64,000 nucleotides of DNA, from the NCBI GenBank assembly GCA_003864495.1, contig ML133389.1, positions 2,801,848 through 2,865,847 of the forward strand. The letters run 5' to 3'. This DNA is from Nemopilema nomurai. Its lineage: Eukaryota > Cnidaria > Scyphozoa > Rhizostomeae > Rhizostomatidae. Below, piece after piece: positions 32,301 through 42,701 of the stretch. The position numbers were made by a program, and so were the translations under genes. Each line of letters begins with the position of its first letter. The stretch's first letter is position 1. Under the pieces are notes generated by a model. It did no database searches. It was not told the DNA's origin and saw nothing but the letters and a program-made list of their open reading frames with translations.

Positions 32301-33202
32301 GTCTGATTTGAACATAAAATTGCCACGATGACTGCTGGTTTTGCCAGAGCTTTATTGAACTAAGTTGTAGATGTTATGACCTGAAAAAGTGTCTCCAGGC
32401 CCTTTGTATTGTGTGTCTTGGTAGCCACCTTTCCATGATGTCGCTTTAACTCTCTGGCGTGCTTGGAACAAAACTCACCTGGGGGACATACTTGAGCCAG
32501 TATTGACCCCAGATAATTGGCACAGTTGTCATGTCCCTCAACAACTTACTTACACTCATTATGGTTACATACTTTTTTAAAGGCATTGAGTCATGGTAAA
32601 TGAAAAGCGTATACCCAAATTGCAAAAATTGCTGAGTCATTGTGATAGCTTCGCTAATCTGATTGGCTGTCAAGCAAACTGCACACATGATGTCTTAACC
32701 TTCAGTTGATGTCTGATCACATGAAAGCCGATTTATCACATGAAAACAGACAAAAGCCCGAGGAAAACCGCTTTTTACCATGACTCAATGCCTTTAAATG
32801 TCAACTTTAAATTGAAAATTAAAAGTCTATCAGCAATTAATATAAAGTATAGATTGGTGAATTTCATATCACATGACATTAAAATATTTTTCTAAGTTAA
32901 ATCATGTTAATATTTAATGTTTTGTATTGTGAGAAACAATGAACCATGATCTAAGTATACTACTTATAATACTACCTATTTATTCACACAATACTTTGCA
33001 GTAGGTGGGTTTCTGTAAAAGGAACTAATTATGAAATCATTTTGTTGTCTGTTTGTTCCACTTCTTTGAAACATGTCACTTTTTTATAGAAATGGTCTTA
33101 AAGGCCTTCAGAGCAATGGGTTTAGAGTTGCTAAACCCGGGTCATGTGACAAACCTGAGGGACAAGGATGACCTCATCTTTATGGTGTACAAGATAGACT
33201 AA
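29372..33202 (+). CDS. OAZ: Ornithine decarboxylase antizyme, with +1 programmed frameshift
   Basis: Antizyme binds ornithine decarboxylase monomers, sends them to the proteasome without ubiquitin and inhibits polyamine uptake. Its synthesis needs a polyamine-stimulated +1 frameshift. Coding exons: 29372-29373 (AT), 30983-31128, 31547-31698, 32082-32167, 33090-33202; all GT-AG with matching phases. The zero frame reads MPALCFCYYRVFFSVDWRS and stops at TGA 31038-31040. Skipping T 31038 continues as DVRFEHIDVPVTN through NLYVAVPNDF, SLLDYAEESLKV, KAFRAMGLELLNPGH and ends MVYKID. The WRS-stop context matches the vertebrate RWCS-stop site, and the C-terminal half matches the antizyme fold. The product is ~165 aa, shorter than vertebrate OAZ1 (~228) because ORF0 is short. 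The start is uncertain; family assignment and frameshift site are secure. Two transposon relics sit in its introns. Confidence 0.9.
29645..30329. mobile_element. Degenerate Tc1/mariner-like element in antizyme intron 1
   Basis: The terminal inverted repeats are CACTACCGTTCAAAAAGT and its complement, with TA on both outer sides (29643-29644 and 30330-30331). The minus strand at 29916-30131 encodes a fragment with a Tc1-type N-terminal helix-turn-helix flavour (KSYQETASIVGCSNNAAF). At 685 bp it is far shorter than a full Tc1 element (~1.3-1.6 kb) and lacks the DDE catalytic half, so it is non-autonomous. Confidence 0.85.
31035..31041 (+). promoter_or_regulatory. +1 ribosomal frameshift site (TCC TGA T) of antizyme
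   Basis: In the zero frame the sequence is TGG CGT TCC TGA T, the classical antizyme shift site with UCC in the P site and a slow UGA in the A site. The downstream conserved protein is open only in the +1 frame. Polyamines are expected to raise shifting here. I could not confirm a downstream pseudoknot by eye. Confidence 0.92.
32581..32793. mobile_element. TTAA-flanked MITE in antizyme intron 4
   Basis: 20-base terminal inverted repeats (AGGCATTGAGTCATGGTAAA and its complement) are bounded on both sides by TTAA (32577-32580 and 32794-32797). The 213 bp size and TTAA duplication fit a piggyBac-type non-autonomous element. No coding capacity. Confidence 0.8.
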
Positions 33203-34002
33203 AAATGTCTGAACTAAGAGGTCTTGACAGGAAAATATTATTCTTATGACAACCTTCGATAACTACCAAAAAACATGTGTCACTCTTAATAACTGCATTG
33301 TATCAGATATAACAGATGTAATTTCTAATGTCTAAAGTAATGGTCTTTTAGAGCTATGGGTTTATTCCTTGCTGTTTGTAAACTTTGCTTACAATTTGCC
33401 TCTTTTATCATTACCTCATTTTAAATCAAATGAATTTTTTTGTCTTTGCAAAGTTGCAATAGTGGACTTGTATTTTAATTTTTTGTGTTTTTTAAATATC
33501 CACTTTTTTCATTTTTGGGTCTTTTCTTGTAACTATATTGCTTTTAGATACTTTCACAATAAAAATCAATAAATCACCTTTTTGTCACAAAACTTCTATC
33601 TCTGTTTCAATCACAAATATCTTCTTTGGAGTTTATAAGCAAACTTTGCTACCCCAGCAAGTGGTCAGAGGTTTCACAAAGTTTGTTATTAAATAGGGAT
33701 GAATTCTCTTTAGGTGTCTGGTATTTGCTATATAAAATGTATCAGATAAATTAGTAGATAAATTACAAAATTTAAAATCAACAAATATGGAACTTTATAG
33801 AAATATCACACATGAATTTTCAGATATTTCGTTACCAAGTATTTTTAAAAAGATTTGATTTTGGAATGAAACAGATGACAAATGCTTTTTTATTATAAAT
33901 CGGAACAGTAAATCTTATTTTTTAGAGTTGTAGTCAGAAGCAATTTGAGGAAGAAAGAATAACAATCAGAGTTTAATATTCCTCTGAAATATTTTTAAAA
34001 CT
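33203..34002. other. Convergent 3' regions of antizyme (plus) and GPCR 1 (minus)
   Basis: AATAAA signals on the plus strand at 33558 and 33568 suit antizyme. A minus-strand AATAAA (TTTATT at 33889-33894) lies ~110 bases past the GPCR 1 stop. No further coding sequence seen. Confidence 0.6.
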
Positions 34003-35340
34003 TCACGCTAATCCTTCATTTACTAATCCACTTTCGCTGAATGAAACTTGTTCAATATCTACTCTGTATTTGCAATCGCTAAGACAAGCCTCCTTTGTAA
34101 GCTCCTTCGTAGTCTCCTTAATTTCGTTTGATAAAGTAGGAGTGTCCATCGCTTGAAGTTGACAAGGTAGATCCTCCGTTTGTCTTTCAATCCGCTGACC
34201 ATGGTCTTTTCCGTCCTTTTCTACTTGATCAGTGTCACCTTTGGCTTTGTTTACTTGACCTTTCTCCTCCTGACCTTTTTCCTTCTGACCTTTGGTCATT
34301 TCACCTTTGACCTCTCGACATCTTTCCTCTGCACCATTCCCATGTAAGTCTTTGATTGTGTCTGACAAATCCTGCTCGCAACCATTTGTTGCGTTGACTG
34401 CAGCCTTAGAAAAGCTCTTCGATGAACCTGCATTTGAAAAGTTTCTTGAAGAATCTCGATTTCTTTTTGCATACCTTTTTTCCAAATAAGTCTTAAAGAA
34501 ATATAGAAGAGGGTTCAGAATAGCGTTAACTTTAATCAGAATTGTTCCTATGTTCCTAATGTTTCCTTGGTAAAGACCAACTGCCAATGGAACGTTGCAC
34601 ACCAAAAAAGATGCAACAACCAAAATGCACACAACGATTGTAGCTCTCTCTTTGACCATCGCCTGCTTCATTACTTTTGGGTTACAACAGGCATCTTTTT
34701 TGTCGAATTCAAGCAGTTTTGCAGACCGTGTCATCACCACGTGTGCCAACCACGTGTAAAGGACCAGGATTATCAAAGAGCCGATTGTAAAGTATCCAGC
34801 CAAAATGTAGGCCAGCGTTTGTGAGCCACGGTATATGGAGTCTGTTGATGTTGTTGTTGCGTAGAAGTCAATTATCACAGCAGTTGCTACGAGGACGACG
34901 TTAATAAACCACGTGATGAGTATGCAGATAAGAAGCTTGCGTCTACTGGTATGGAACATTCGATGTTTAAGTGGCACTTTGATGGCGAAGAATCGTTCTA
35001 GGCCAATGATGATGACAAATGTTATGGACGTGGAGGTCGTCAAAAGAATGAATGCAAAGAACCAAATGATCTGATCTTGAAAGCTGTTTCCTTTGCTGTT
35101 TAAAGCTTTTATGATGCATGTTATCACGAAGAAATCTACCCCACTCAACAGGTCTGCGATTGCCAAATTCAGGAGAACCAACTCAAAGTCAGTGGCCTTT
35201 TTGAAGTTGCGTACAATCAGTCGCATTTCAAGAGCGTTGAGCGAGATAGCAAAGATAGAGATCAGAAACGAGAGAACGAAGCCCATTGTAGAGGGCTCAA
35301 AGGTAGGAAGGAAACCTTGGTATGAAGTTCCGTTCTCCAT
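34003..35340 (-). CDS. Class A (rhodopsin-like) GPCR, array member 1
   Basis: A 445 aa seven-transmembrane receptor; ligand unknown. TM1 is ~20-43, TM2 ~52-76 with LNLAIAD (D63 = 2.50), TM3 ~90-114 followed by ERF (115-117) in place of DRY, TM4 ~135-158, TM5 ~176-199. The third loop is basic (KLLEFDKKDACCNPK). TM6 ~233-254 has CNVP instead of CWxP, and TM7 ~264-284 has NPLLY. The N-terminus is short with an NGT glycosylation site. No cysteine sits at the usual TM3 start or in ECL2, so the canonical disulfide is missing. The tail is long and charged, with KGQ-type repeats, ending in a block shared with member 2 (CKYRVDIEQVSFSESGLVNE). The coding sequence is one exon. A splice acceptor (TTTTTAG) lies 9 bases before the ATG, so the start is well supported. 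Confidence 0.92.
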   Translation of the reverse strand: MENGTSYQGFLPTFEPSTMGFVLSFLISIFAISLNALEMRLIVRNFKKATDFELVLLNLAIADLLSGVDFFVITCIIKALNSKGNSFQDQIIWFFAFILLTTSTSITFVIIIGLERFFAIKVPLKHRMFHTSRRKLLICILITWFINVVLVATAVIIDFYATTTSTDSIYRGSQTLAYILAGYFTIGSLIILVLYTWLAHVVMTRSAKLLEFDKKDACCNPKVMKQAMVKERATIVVCILVVASFLVCNVPLAVGLYQGNIRNIGTILIKVNAILNPLLYFFKTYLEKRYAKRNRDSSRNFSNAGSSKSFSKAAVNATNGCEQDLSDTIKDLHGNGAEERCREVKGEMTKGQKEKGQEEKGQVNKAKGDTDQVEKDGKDHGQRIERQTEDLPCQLQAMDTPTLSNEIKETTKELTKEACLSDCKYRVDIEQVSFSESGLVNEGLA

Positions 35341-36317
35341 TTGCTCCGCCTAAAAATGAAAATTTTCAATGTAGTACATAAATATATGTTTTTCGAATGG
35401 AAAAAAACTTTATAAGGTGAGAGAAAAGCCACTTTGAAAGTAAGGCCTCTCAAAGTTGCCTGTATTTGCGAAGAATTTATCAGTTTTTAGTCACTTTGAA
35501 GCTGTGACCCAAGTGGTTATGTTTGGTGTTCTCTTCTTCTTCTTATTCTTTCTCCTTTTCTTCTTCTTATCCGTGGAAAAAGGTCTTCCCTTCATCTCCC
35601 ATAAGTTCTGTCTCTTAGTAACATAAAATGCATCATCTCTTTGGTCAAAGACATAGGACTAAATCGGATGGTATAAAACTGGATTATTTATTATTATAGC
35701 CGTGGATGTTTGATATGATTAATGTCAGCATCAAATAGGGGAATATAAGAGGGACACCCTTTGCAGTGAGATCTAGAGCTTCCAGGGAGTGTTTGCTATG
35801 TGAACCAATAAATAAACTGGACATTCATCATTGATAGGTGGAATATTCAACTAATTTTACGATCTAATAGACCATTAGATGATAAAGAATAATTTGAGAA
35901 TCCGGTTGGAGAATCCGGTTGGAGAATCCAGTGCAAGGATTGACTTCAATTATTACTAATTCAATATTTACGGATTCACTTTGATCGGCAAGGATCGAAC
36001 GCAACTGCACTGCATCGTGATGTTCAAAAGTATAGTTATGAAAATAAAATCCTGTCAGAGTCCAGAAAAAGTTATAACCTCCTACGGCTGCAATTTTCAT
36101 AATTCAGACCTTCCTCCTTGCTAGCACAAAAACAAAATGTCTTTCACAATCACTTTCATTGTTTATGACAAATATTACTAATACCTAATAAAATTACTCC
36201 AAGCCGTGGAGCCGTAAATTTTCCCGGACTCTGGATCCTGTATCCGCCTTTAAAATGTGCGGCCCTGTTTGTCTCAAATCTGAGTTAGAATGAAGTGGAA
36301 AACGAACGACGACAAAC

Positions 36318-36420
36318 CTATTAGTCGATTTATCGAAGCCAGCTCAACTTTGTCTCCTTGTCTTGGTCGTCTTTCTGCAACCTGACGCGTGCACCTCATT
36401 GTAAACAAATGTTTTCTAAA
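36318..36420 (-). other. Probable 5' noncoding exon of GPCR 1
   Basis: The minus-strand donor (ACTAATAG then GTTTGT) at 36318/36317 pairs with the acceptor before the GPCR 1 ATG (exon resumes at 35349). The block around 36397-36500 is conserved upstream of members 2-4. The start is estimated. Confidence 0.45.
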
Positions 36421-37069
36421 TAACCATCTCGCTTGATGCTTTCTTTTCACATCAAAGAAAGGCCAAGCAAAGGTGAATTTGCGCTTTGAGTGAGCGACCA
36501 TTATTCCTAATGACTGTGTTCAGGCCATTTATGCTTAACACAGCAATGGAAAAAAGAGGTTTTGTTGACCGTTTAATTTGAGTCTAGTTAAGAAGCTTGT
36601 AGTACTGAAGACTTGTTTAATGTTCTTCTCCTAATAATAAACAAATCAGCGCATATTACCTCATTTTAGTACAAATGTTTATCTGATAATATTAAATTGA
36701 AAAGCCGCTTTGCTTTGCTCGCCAGTCCTTTGTCAAATGAAATTGAGATTTTGGTGGCAATGCATTTTGTAAAAATGAGAACTCTGCGGGACAGATCCTT
36801 CTGCAGAAGCGGCATTGCAGCAATTAAAAAATAAGCAATTTTCATGGACAATCATCTCTGTGCACTTCAAATGTCTTCAGTTGAAAATAAGATGAGATAT
36901 TGAAAAGATTTCATATTGGGTAATGCGCCAGAGGCTTCAGGCATCCATAAATGTTGTTGAAAGTATTTTATGGTGCCTTTTTAAACTCTCCAGCTGGTTA
37001 GTTTTAAGCATGTGTATGAATTTCTCCAATCAGTGGTTCAAAAACTCTTTTCTCCTTGTAAAATTCCAT

Positions 37070-37170
37070 TACATGGCTAAAGCATCATTGCACCTTATCA
37101 CCTTTTCCAGCCATTATTACTTTGACCTTTGTCCTCTCACCTGCAATATGATAATTTAACACATTTTGCA
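37070..37170 (-). pseudogene. Relic of a GPCR tail or 3' segment downstream of member 2
   Basis: The plus-strand text CATGGCTAAAGCATC and the following TTTGACCTTTGTCCTCTCAC align with the coding tail of member 5 (around 55258-55345) and with similar segments at 41865-41960 and 45385-45490. No open frame remains. Confidence 0.4.
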
Positions 37171-37302
37171 TCACAAATACGATCATACAATCATTTCTCT
37201 TCATATTTGAAGCGATATGACACGTCGGTGCATTACGTCGGTGCATTTCTAAATCCACCCAATCGGTGCATTACAGTTTTTTCACATTGTCTCAAAAGAT
37301 TC

Positions 37303-38628
37303 TTAATAACCTTCATTTACTAATCCACTTTCGCTGAATGAAACTTGATCAATATCTACTCTGTATTTACAATCGCTAAAACAAGCCTCCTTTGTAAGCT
37401 CCTTCGTAGTCTCATTAATTTCATTTGATAAAGTAGGAGTATCCATCGCTTGAAGTTGACAAGGTAGATCCTCTGTTTGACTACCAATCTGCTGATCATG
37501 GTCTTTTCCGACCTTTTCTACTCGGTCGGTTTCACCTTTGGCTTTGCCTGCCTGATTTGTGACCTGTTGACCTTTGGCCATTTGACTTATTTCCTTTTGA
37601 CCTACATCGTCTTGACCTTTGCTCTCTAAATCTTTGTTTTTGTCCGGCAAATCCTGACCGCAATCATTTGTTGTGTTCATTGCAGCTTTAGGAACACCTC
37701 TTCGAGATCCCTCATTCGAAACATTATTCGAAGAATTGATACCTTTCTTGGCATACCTCTTTTCCAAATAATTCTTGAAAAAATAAATAAGAGGGTTTAA
37801 AATTGCGTTCATTTTGACCACCAATGTTCCTAAATTGTCCATGGCTCCTTGTAAGAAAGAGACGGCCAATGGAACGTTGCACACCAAAAAAGATGCAACA
37901 ACCAAAACGCACACAAAGATTGTAGCTCTCTCTTTGACCATCGCCTGCTTCATTGCTTTTGGGTTACAACAGGCATCTTTTTTGTCGAATTCAAGCAGTT
38001 TTGCAGACCGTGTCATCACCACGTGTGCCAACCACGTGTAAAGGACCAGGATTATCAAAGAGCCAATCGTCAAATAGCTAGCCAAAATGTAGGCCATCGT
38101 TTGTGAGCCACGATATATGGAGTCTGTTGATGTTGTTGTTGCGTAGAAGTCAATAACCACAGCAGTTGCTACGAGGACGACGTTAAATATCCACGTGATT
38201 AGTATGCAGAAGAGAAGCTTGCGTCTACTGGTATGGAACATTCGATGTTTTAGTGGCACTTTGACGGCGAAGAATCGTTCCAGGCCAATGATGATGACGA
38301 ATGTTATTGATGTGGAGGTCGTCAGAAGAACGAATGCAAAGAACCATACAAGTTCACCCTCAAAATGTGTCTTCTCGCTGTTTGCATAGGTATTTATTGT
38401 GATGCCTGTTATTATGAGAAAGTCTATTCCGCTCAGCAGATCAGCAGTTGCAAGACTTAGAAGTACCAACTCAAAGTCAGTGGCCTTTTTGAAGTTGCGT
38501 AGAATCAGTCGCATTTCAAAAGCGTTGAGCGAGATAGCAAAGATGGATATGAGAATCGAAAGAACAACGTCCGTTATAGAGGGAGTGAGGTAAGGAAGGA
38601 AGCCTTGGTATGAAGTTCCGTTCGCCAT
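37303..38628 (-). CDS. Class A GPCR, array member 2
   Basis: A 441 aa receptor very similar to member 1 throughout, including the C-terminal block (CKYRVDIDQVSFSESGLVNE). TM2 reads LSLATAD, TM3 ends in GLERFFAVKVPL, TM6 is FLVCNVPLAV and TM7 NPLIYFF. It starts MANGTSYQG, with an NGT sequon. The acceptor TTTCATTTCAG lies 9 bases before the ATG, marking a 5' UTR intron. The tail has KGQ/KAKGE repeats like member 1. Core residues that normally form the class A ionic lock (DRY) and toggle (W6.48) are ERF and N, as in all array members. The ligand is not predictable. Confidence 0.92.
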   Translation of the reverse strand: MANGTSYQGFLPYLTPSITDVVLSILISIFAISLNAFEMRLILRNFKKATDFELVLLSLATADLLSGIDFLIITGITINTYANSEKTHFEGELVWFFAFVLLTTSTSITFVIIIGLERFFAVKVPLKHRMFHTSRRKLLFCILITWIFNVVLVATAVVIDFYATTTSTDSIYRGSQTMAYILASYLTIGSLIILVLYTWLAHVVMTRSAKLLEFDKKDACCNPKAMKQAMVKERATIFVCVLVVASFLVCNVPLAVSFLQGAMDNLGTLVVKMNAILNPLIYFFKNYLEKRYAKKGINSSNNVSNEGSRRGVPKAAMNTTNDCGQDLPDKNKDLESKGQDDVGQKEISQMAKGQQVTNQAGKAKGETDRVEKVGKDHDQQIGSQTEDLPCQLQAMDTPTLSNEINETTKELTKEACFSDCKYRVDIDQVSFSESGLVNEGY

Positions 38629-38639
38629 TTGCTTCTCCT

Positions 38640-40303
38640 GAAATGAAAATTGAAAGCGGTTACATCAATGAATGTCCTATGAATAGGTAGGCCAACATCA
38701 AATGTGCAAATACTGACTTTCAAAAGAAGGTCTTTTGTTGGTGAAGAATGAAAATGATTTGAGCCAATTGTTTTGTCACTATGAAACTGTGACGTTTATC
38801 CCGTGGAAAGTGGCTATAGTTGGGAACCCAAGTCTCTTACTTTCCCTCCCGTAAGTTTTGTCCTTTGCCATACTTGATTTAAGTAAGGTTTAAAGACAGT
38901 ATAGGCTAAGATGCAGTTCTCTGTGACGCAAGTGTCGTATGAAACGGTTCGCGTACTGTTCATACTGAAACTGGGTTGACAGAACAACTAGTAGTACATG
39001 ACTGAAGCCAAAGATTAAAACTCAAGTCATAAAGAATTTTTGTTGAGTTTGTAAGCAGGAAATGTTTATAGAAGCCTAATGATAAGGCAAATACAGTTGT
39101 CAAATGCGTGCATTGATAGTGGTTTGAAATTTATTTCTTGTTTTGTCCCTTCTGTCACCGACAGTGCATCAGCTTTTTGGTCAAAAAGTTGGACTCAGCT
39201 AAATAGGCAGGGGCGTAAATATTGGGGGGAGGTGTGGGGTGTGACACCCCCAATTATCGAAAACCCGCATTTTGTCGGGCAAATGCTAGAAAAGATGTTC
39301 GTAAATCCACAACTGTCGGGCAAAGTAAAACAGTAATCGAGATATTATTTGATCATTTCCCGCTTTGTCAAACAGCTTTGCCCGGAAAAAGGTGATGCTT
39401 TGCTTGACGAAAGGTGATGTCTTCCCCAACAAAAGGTGCTGTTTTTTCCAACAAAAGGTTATTTATTCTCCTTATAGGTTCTGTTTTCTTCTATTTCATG
39501 CCGTTTTGTTGTTCAAGTACTGTTATATTTTGAGTCCTATATTTTGAGTAAATCAATATTTAGAGTGACTCCACCAGCCTAAACGCGTATTAGCTAACCA
39601 CTTTTGAAAACTAGCGTCGGTTTTCTGCGACCCATTCATACATTTTCATCATGCTTTTGAATGAGTCCAGCACCAGCATCAGTGGCCTAGTCATCCTGGA
39701 TGCCACGATTTTACCAGCGTCTTGACGACGAAACCCAATGGCTCATTTTCGAAGGAACTTTGATAAAATCATCTGCTGTTAATAGTCGCTTATCCTCGTT
39801 GCCATTACATAATTTTACGAAAGGAAGTTAACACGACTGAACTGCAGCTTGTCTACTCGTGAACTGATCTTATAATAAACACTGATTGACATATAAAACG
39901 AAAGTTTTAAAACACGGAAGGAACACCGCGAAGGCTTCTCCCAAAACAGATCTCATAACATTTTAGTCGGGCAGTGGCGAAAATGTCGGGCGAAATCTTA
40001 TATACACCCCTCCCCTAAAGAAAAATGCTAGTTACTCCCCTGTAAATAGGCCTTAAGAAACCAACGCAAGTTAAAAGTTAGCTCAAAGGCGAAGCCAATA
40101 AGAGTACCTCCTATAAAGAATGAATCATTTCTAGGTTGATAAATTTGCTTTTATGCCTCTTTCAGGAGCGTTTCACGGTTCAGAAGGCTGCGAAACACAA
40201 CTTGAATTTATTATTCTACTTAGTATACTACCATTCTACTTAAAATACAGCCTTGTTTGTTTCAGAACGGTATTTCTAAGAAGTTAAAATAGAGGAAACA
40301 TAC
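38640..40303. other. 5' UTR intron of GPCR 2
   Basis: About 1.66 kb without convincing coding sequence. Two patches (39215-39330 and 39960-40020) contain TGTCGGGCAAATGC / GTCGGGCGAAAT words also seen near 28320, suggesting a degraded dispersed repeat. Confidence 0.4.
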
Positions 40304-40430
40304 CTCACAGTGAAACTCTCGACACAGAAGCTCGACTTTAAAAGTGCTGCATGTTCTAACAATCTTTGCTAGCAACTAGAAGCTTCTTCGCTATTGTAAA
40401 CAATTGTCCGTTAATAAACTATCTCGCCTG
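40304..40430 (-). other. Probable 5' noncoding exon of GPCR 2
   Basis: The minus-strand donor CACTGTGAG|GTATGT at 40304/40303 would join the acceptor just before the ATG at 38628. The upstream block 40391-40510 matches the equivalent blocks of members 1, 3 and 4. Confidence 0.45.
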
Positions 40431-41050
40431 CTTCTTTTCACATCAAAAGACAGACAAGAGTGATTTTGCTCTTCGATTAAGCAACTTCAAATGACTCAGC
40501 ATAGGCCGTTTATGTTTGCCGTAGCGACGATTTAAAGTTGTCTTATTGACAATCAGAGTTTTAAATCCAATTGAAAAGCTTGTAGAAATTAAGTATTTTT
40601 AAATTTTCTTCTTTAAACAATAGAAGAACAGCGCATATGAGCTCATTTGAAAATAAATGTTTACATGATAATATTAAACTGAAAAGCCACTTCGCTTGCC
40701 AATGAGGAAACCCAGTTGTTGCCGATTGAAATGTTGTTTTTATTGAAAATTTATTTTGCAAAAGTGAACCCTGCATGAGCAAAAGACAAAGAAGCTTCAA
40801 TTCAGCATCATTAAGAATACATGATTTTCATGGGCAAATGTTTTTACAAATTTCAAAAACCTTCTTCGCAAAGCAAGATGCCTGAAGGATTTGGAAATGG
40901 GCGGGGAAGAGGCTTTTGTAGACTGTCTCGCCATTTGCATGTGAGAATACTAGATTTTCAGACTTCTCTTGAAGAAAGCATAGTTTGTTTTTATAAAGCA
41001 AAAACGTTTGACTTCACTGTAGTCAAAGAAGCCGTTTACTTTGTTTTGTA

Positions 41051-41482
41051 TGGTGGCCCATCGTTATCATAAATCTTTTCATGATATTGTATTGAAAATA
41101 TGAAATTTATTTTAAAAAATTGAAACAAACATAAAAAATAATTTGGAAATAATATTTGCAACAAAAAATTGCTTTTACCTTTATTTTGGCCGTTAAATTA
41201 ATTTTTTATCATTCTATTTTTTTCTTGAAATTTTTTTGTTTTCGTTTTGATTTTGCTAATGATAGCAATGAGCCACGAGTAAAAATCGAAAACAAAAAAA
41301 CTTCAAGAAAAAAATAGAATGATAAAAAATTAAATTGACGGTCAAAATTAAGGTAAAAGTAATTTTTTTGTTGCGAATATTATTTCCAAATTATTTTTTA
41401 TGTTTGCTTCAATTTTTTCAGAATAAATTTCATATTTTAAATACAATAGCATGAAAAGATTGATGATAACGATGGGCCACCA
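41051..41482. mobile_element. 432 bp foldback (hairpin) MITE
   Basis: The left arm from 41051 (TGGTGGCCCATCGTTATCAT) is matched almost base for base by the complement of the right arm ending at 41482. The arms are ~200 bases each with a short central loop near 41255-41285. TA occurs on both outer sides (41049-41050, 41483-41484). There is no open reading frame. Confidence 0.92.
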
Positions 41483-41864
41483 TAGTTTTGGCTTCAAACC
41501 ATCATCAGAACGGTCTTTATTATATATCTATAAATCATCTAATCACAAAGTTTAAAAAAAACTTCTCGCATTTCCCTAATGAAGTTAATAGATCAAATGG
41601 AGCTGATACGTAGAACATCAATTCAATGGAGTTAACATAATAGAGCTTATGGAACATAGTCGATAAAAGCAAAATAATGAAATTAAAAAGCTAGAGGTTA
41701 ATGCCTAGTAGTAACAGCTTTTGTTTAAGGTGTAACGCGATGAGAGAGCTAGAAGCAAGCACAGACAAAGGTATTGCCACTGGTAAACTTTTAAGCCTTT
41801 GTATATTCCTCTAACCAGTAATTCGAAATCCTTTCCTCCTAGCAAACATTTCATTACAGGACTA

Positions 41865-41960
41865 GAGCATCGATCAAATTGCCAGTGGGAATCTCATCAC
41901 TTGAGCGAGCGGTTGTTCCATTGACCTTTGACCTATCACCCCTGATATTATGATTTGACA
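41865..41960 (-). pseudogene. Relic of a GPCR tail downstream of member 3
   Basis: The plus strand holds AGAGCATCGATCAAATTG and TTCCATTGACCTTTGACC, aligning with the coding C-terminal tail of member 5 (55264-55330: AAGCATCGATTGAATTG, TTCCATTGACCTCTGACC). The frame is not maintained. Confidence 0.45.
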
Positions 41961-42540
41961 CATTTTATTTAGAGCTTTCCACCATTCAAATTGTTGATCA
42001 ATAATCATCTTTTGGCCACAGAAGTAAATCTTTTTATCTTCTCTTTATCTCTGAAATGATCGAACATATTTTGCTCCGTTTCAAATACTTTCAGAAACAA
42101 AAAGTTTGCAGAGTTGTTTCACTGGTCATTAGATAAAGACTGTTCAACATGATATTCTCGGAACTGATAATGTACCACTAGTCTCCGCCATGATTACTAT
42201 TATTGCTTGCTATAGCAGTAAATAAAGTGAATCTTATTGATAAATGAGTGCATTAATTGAATTAGAACCATCCAGCAAGCTTAGAAATGATTAAGATTTT
42301 CATGCTTCTATTTCGTCTCCGCAAAATGTCCATCCCATTAAAAGTCGATTCATATACGCAAGAATAAGTTCTAAACAGACAAATAAAGGACTAACGTATA
42401 TGTGTGGTTTCACTATACATATAACACTTAAGTTGTTAACCGTAAAAAAGAAGGGAATCTGTTGTCAAGCAGATAAAATGCTTGTATATTAGAAAATTCT
42501 CTTTAATCTGTAGACAACGTTCTCAAAGTTTCTCAAAGAA

Positions 42541-42701
42541 ATCCATCATTTAATTATTCACGTCCTCTGAATGAAACCTAATTACTGTCTACTCTGTATT
42601 AACAATCACTGTAACACGCTCCTTCGCAGCCTTCTTCATCCCTTTGATAAGAACAGTTGGACTTTGGAATTACCAGGGACATCCCCCAATTGACATCTAG
42701 T
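42541..42701 (-). pseudogene. Decayed C-terminal tail of GPCR 3
   Basis: Past the member 3 stop, another frame still reads ACYSDC, stop, YRVD, stop, VSF. This is a recognisable remnant of the block EACLSDCKYRVDIEQVSF that ends members 1 and 2. The ancestral tail was cut off by a frameshift and is now collecting stops. Confidence 0.65.
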
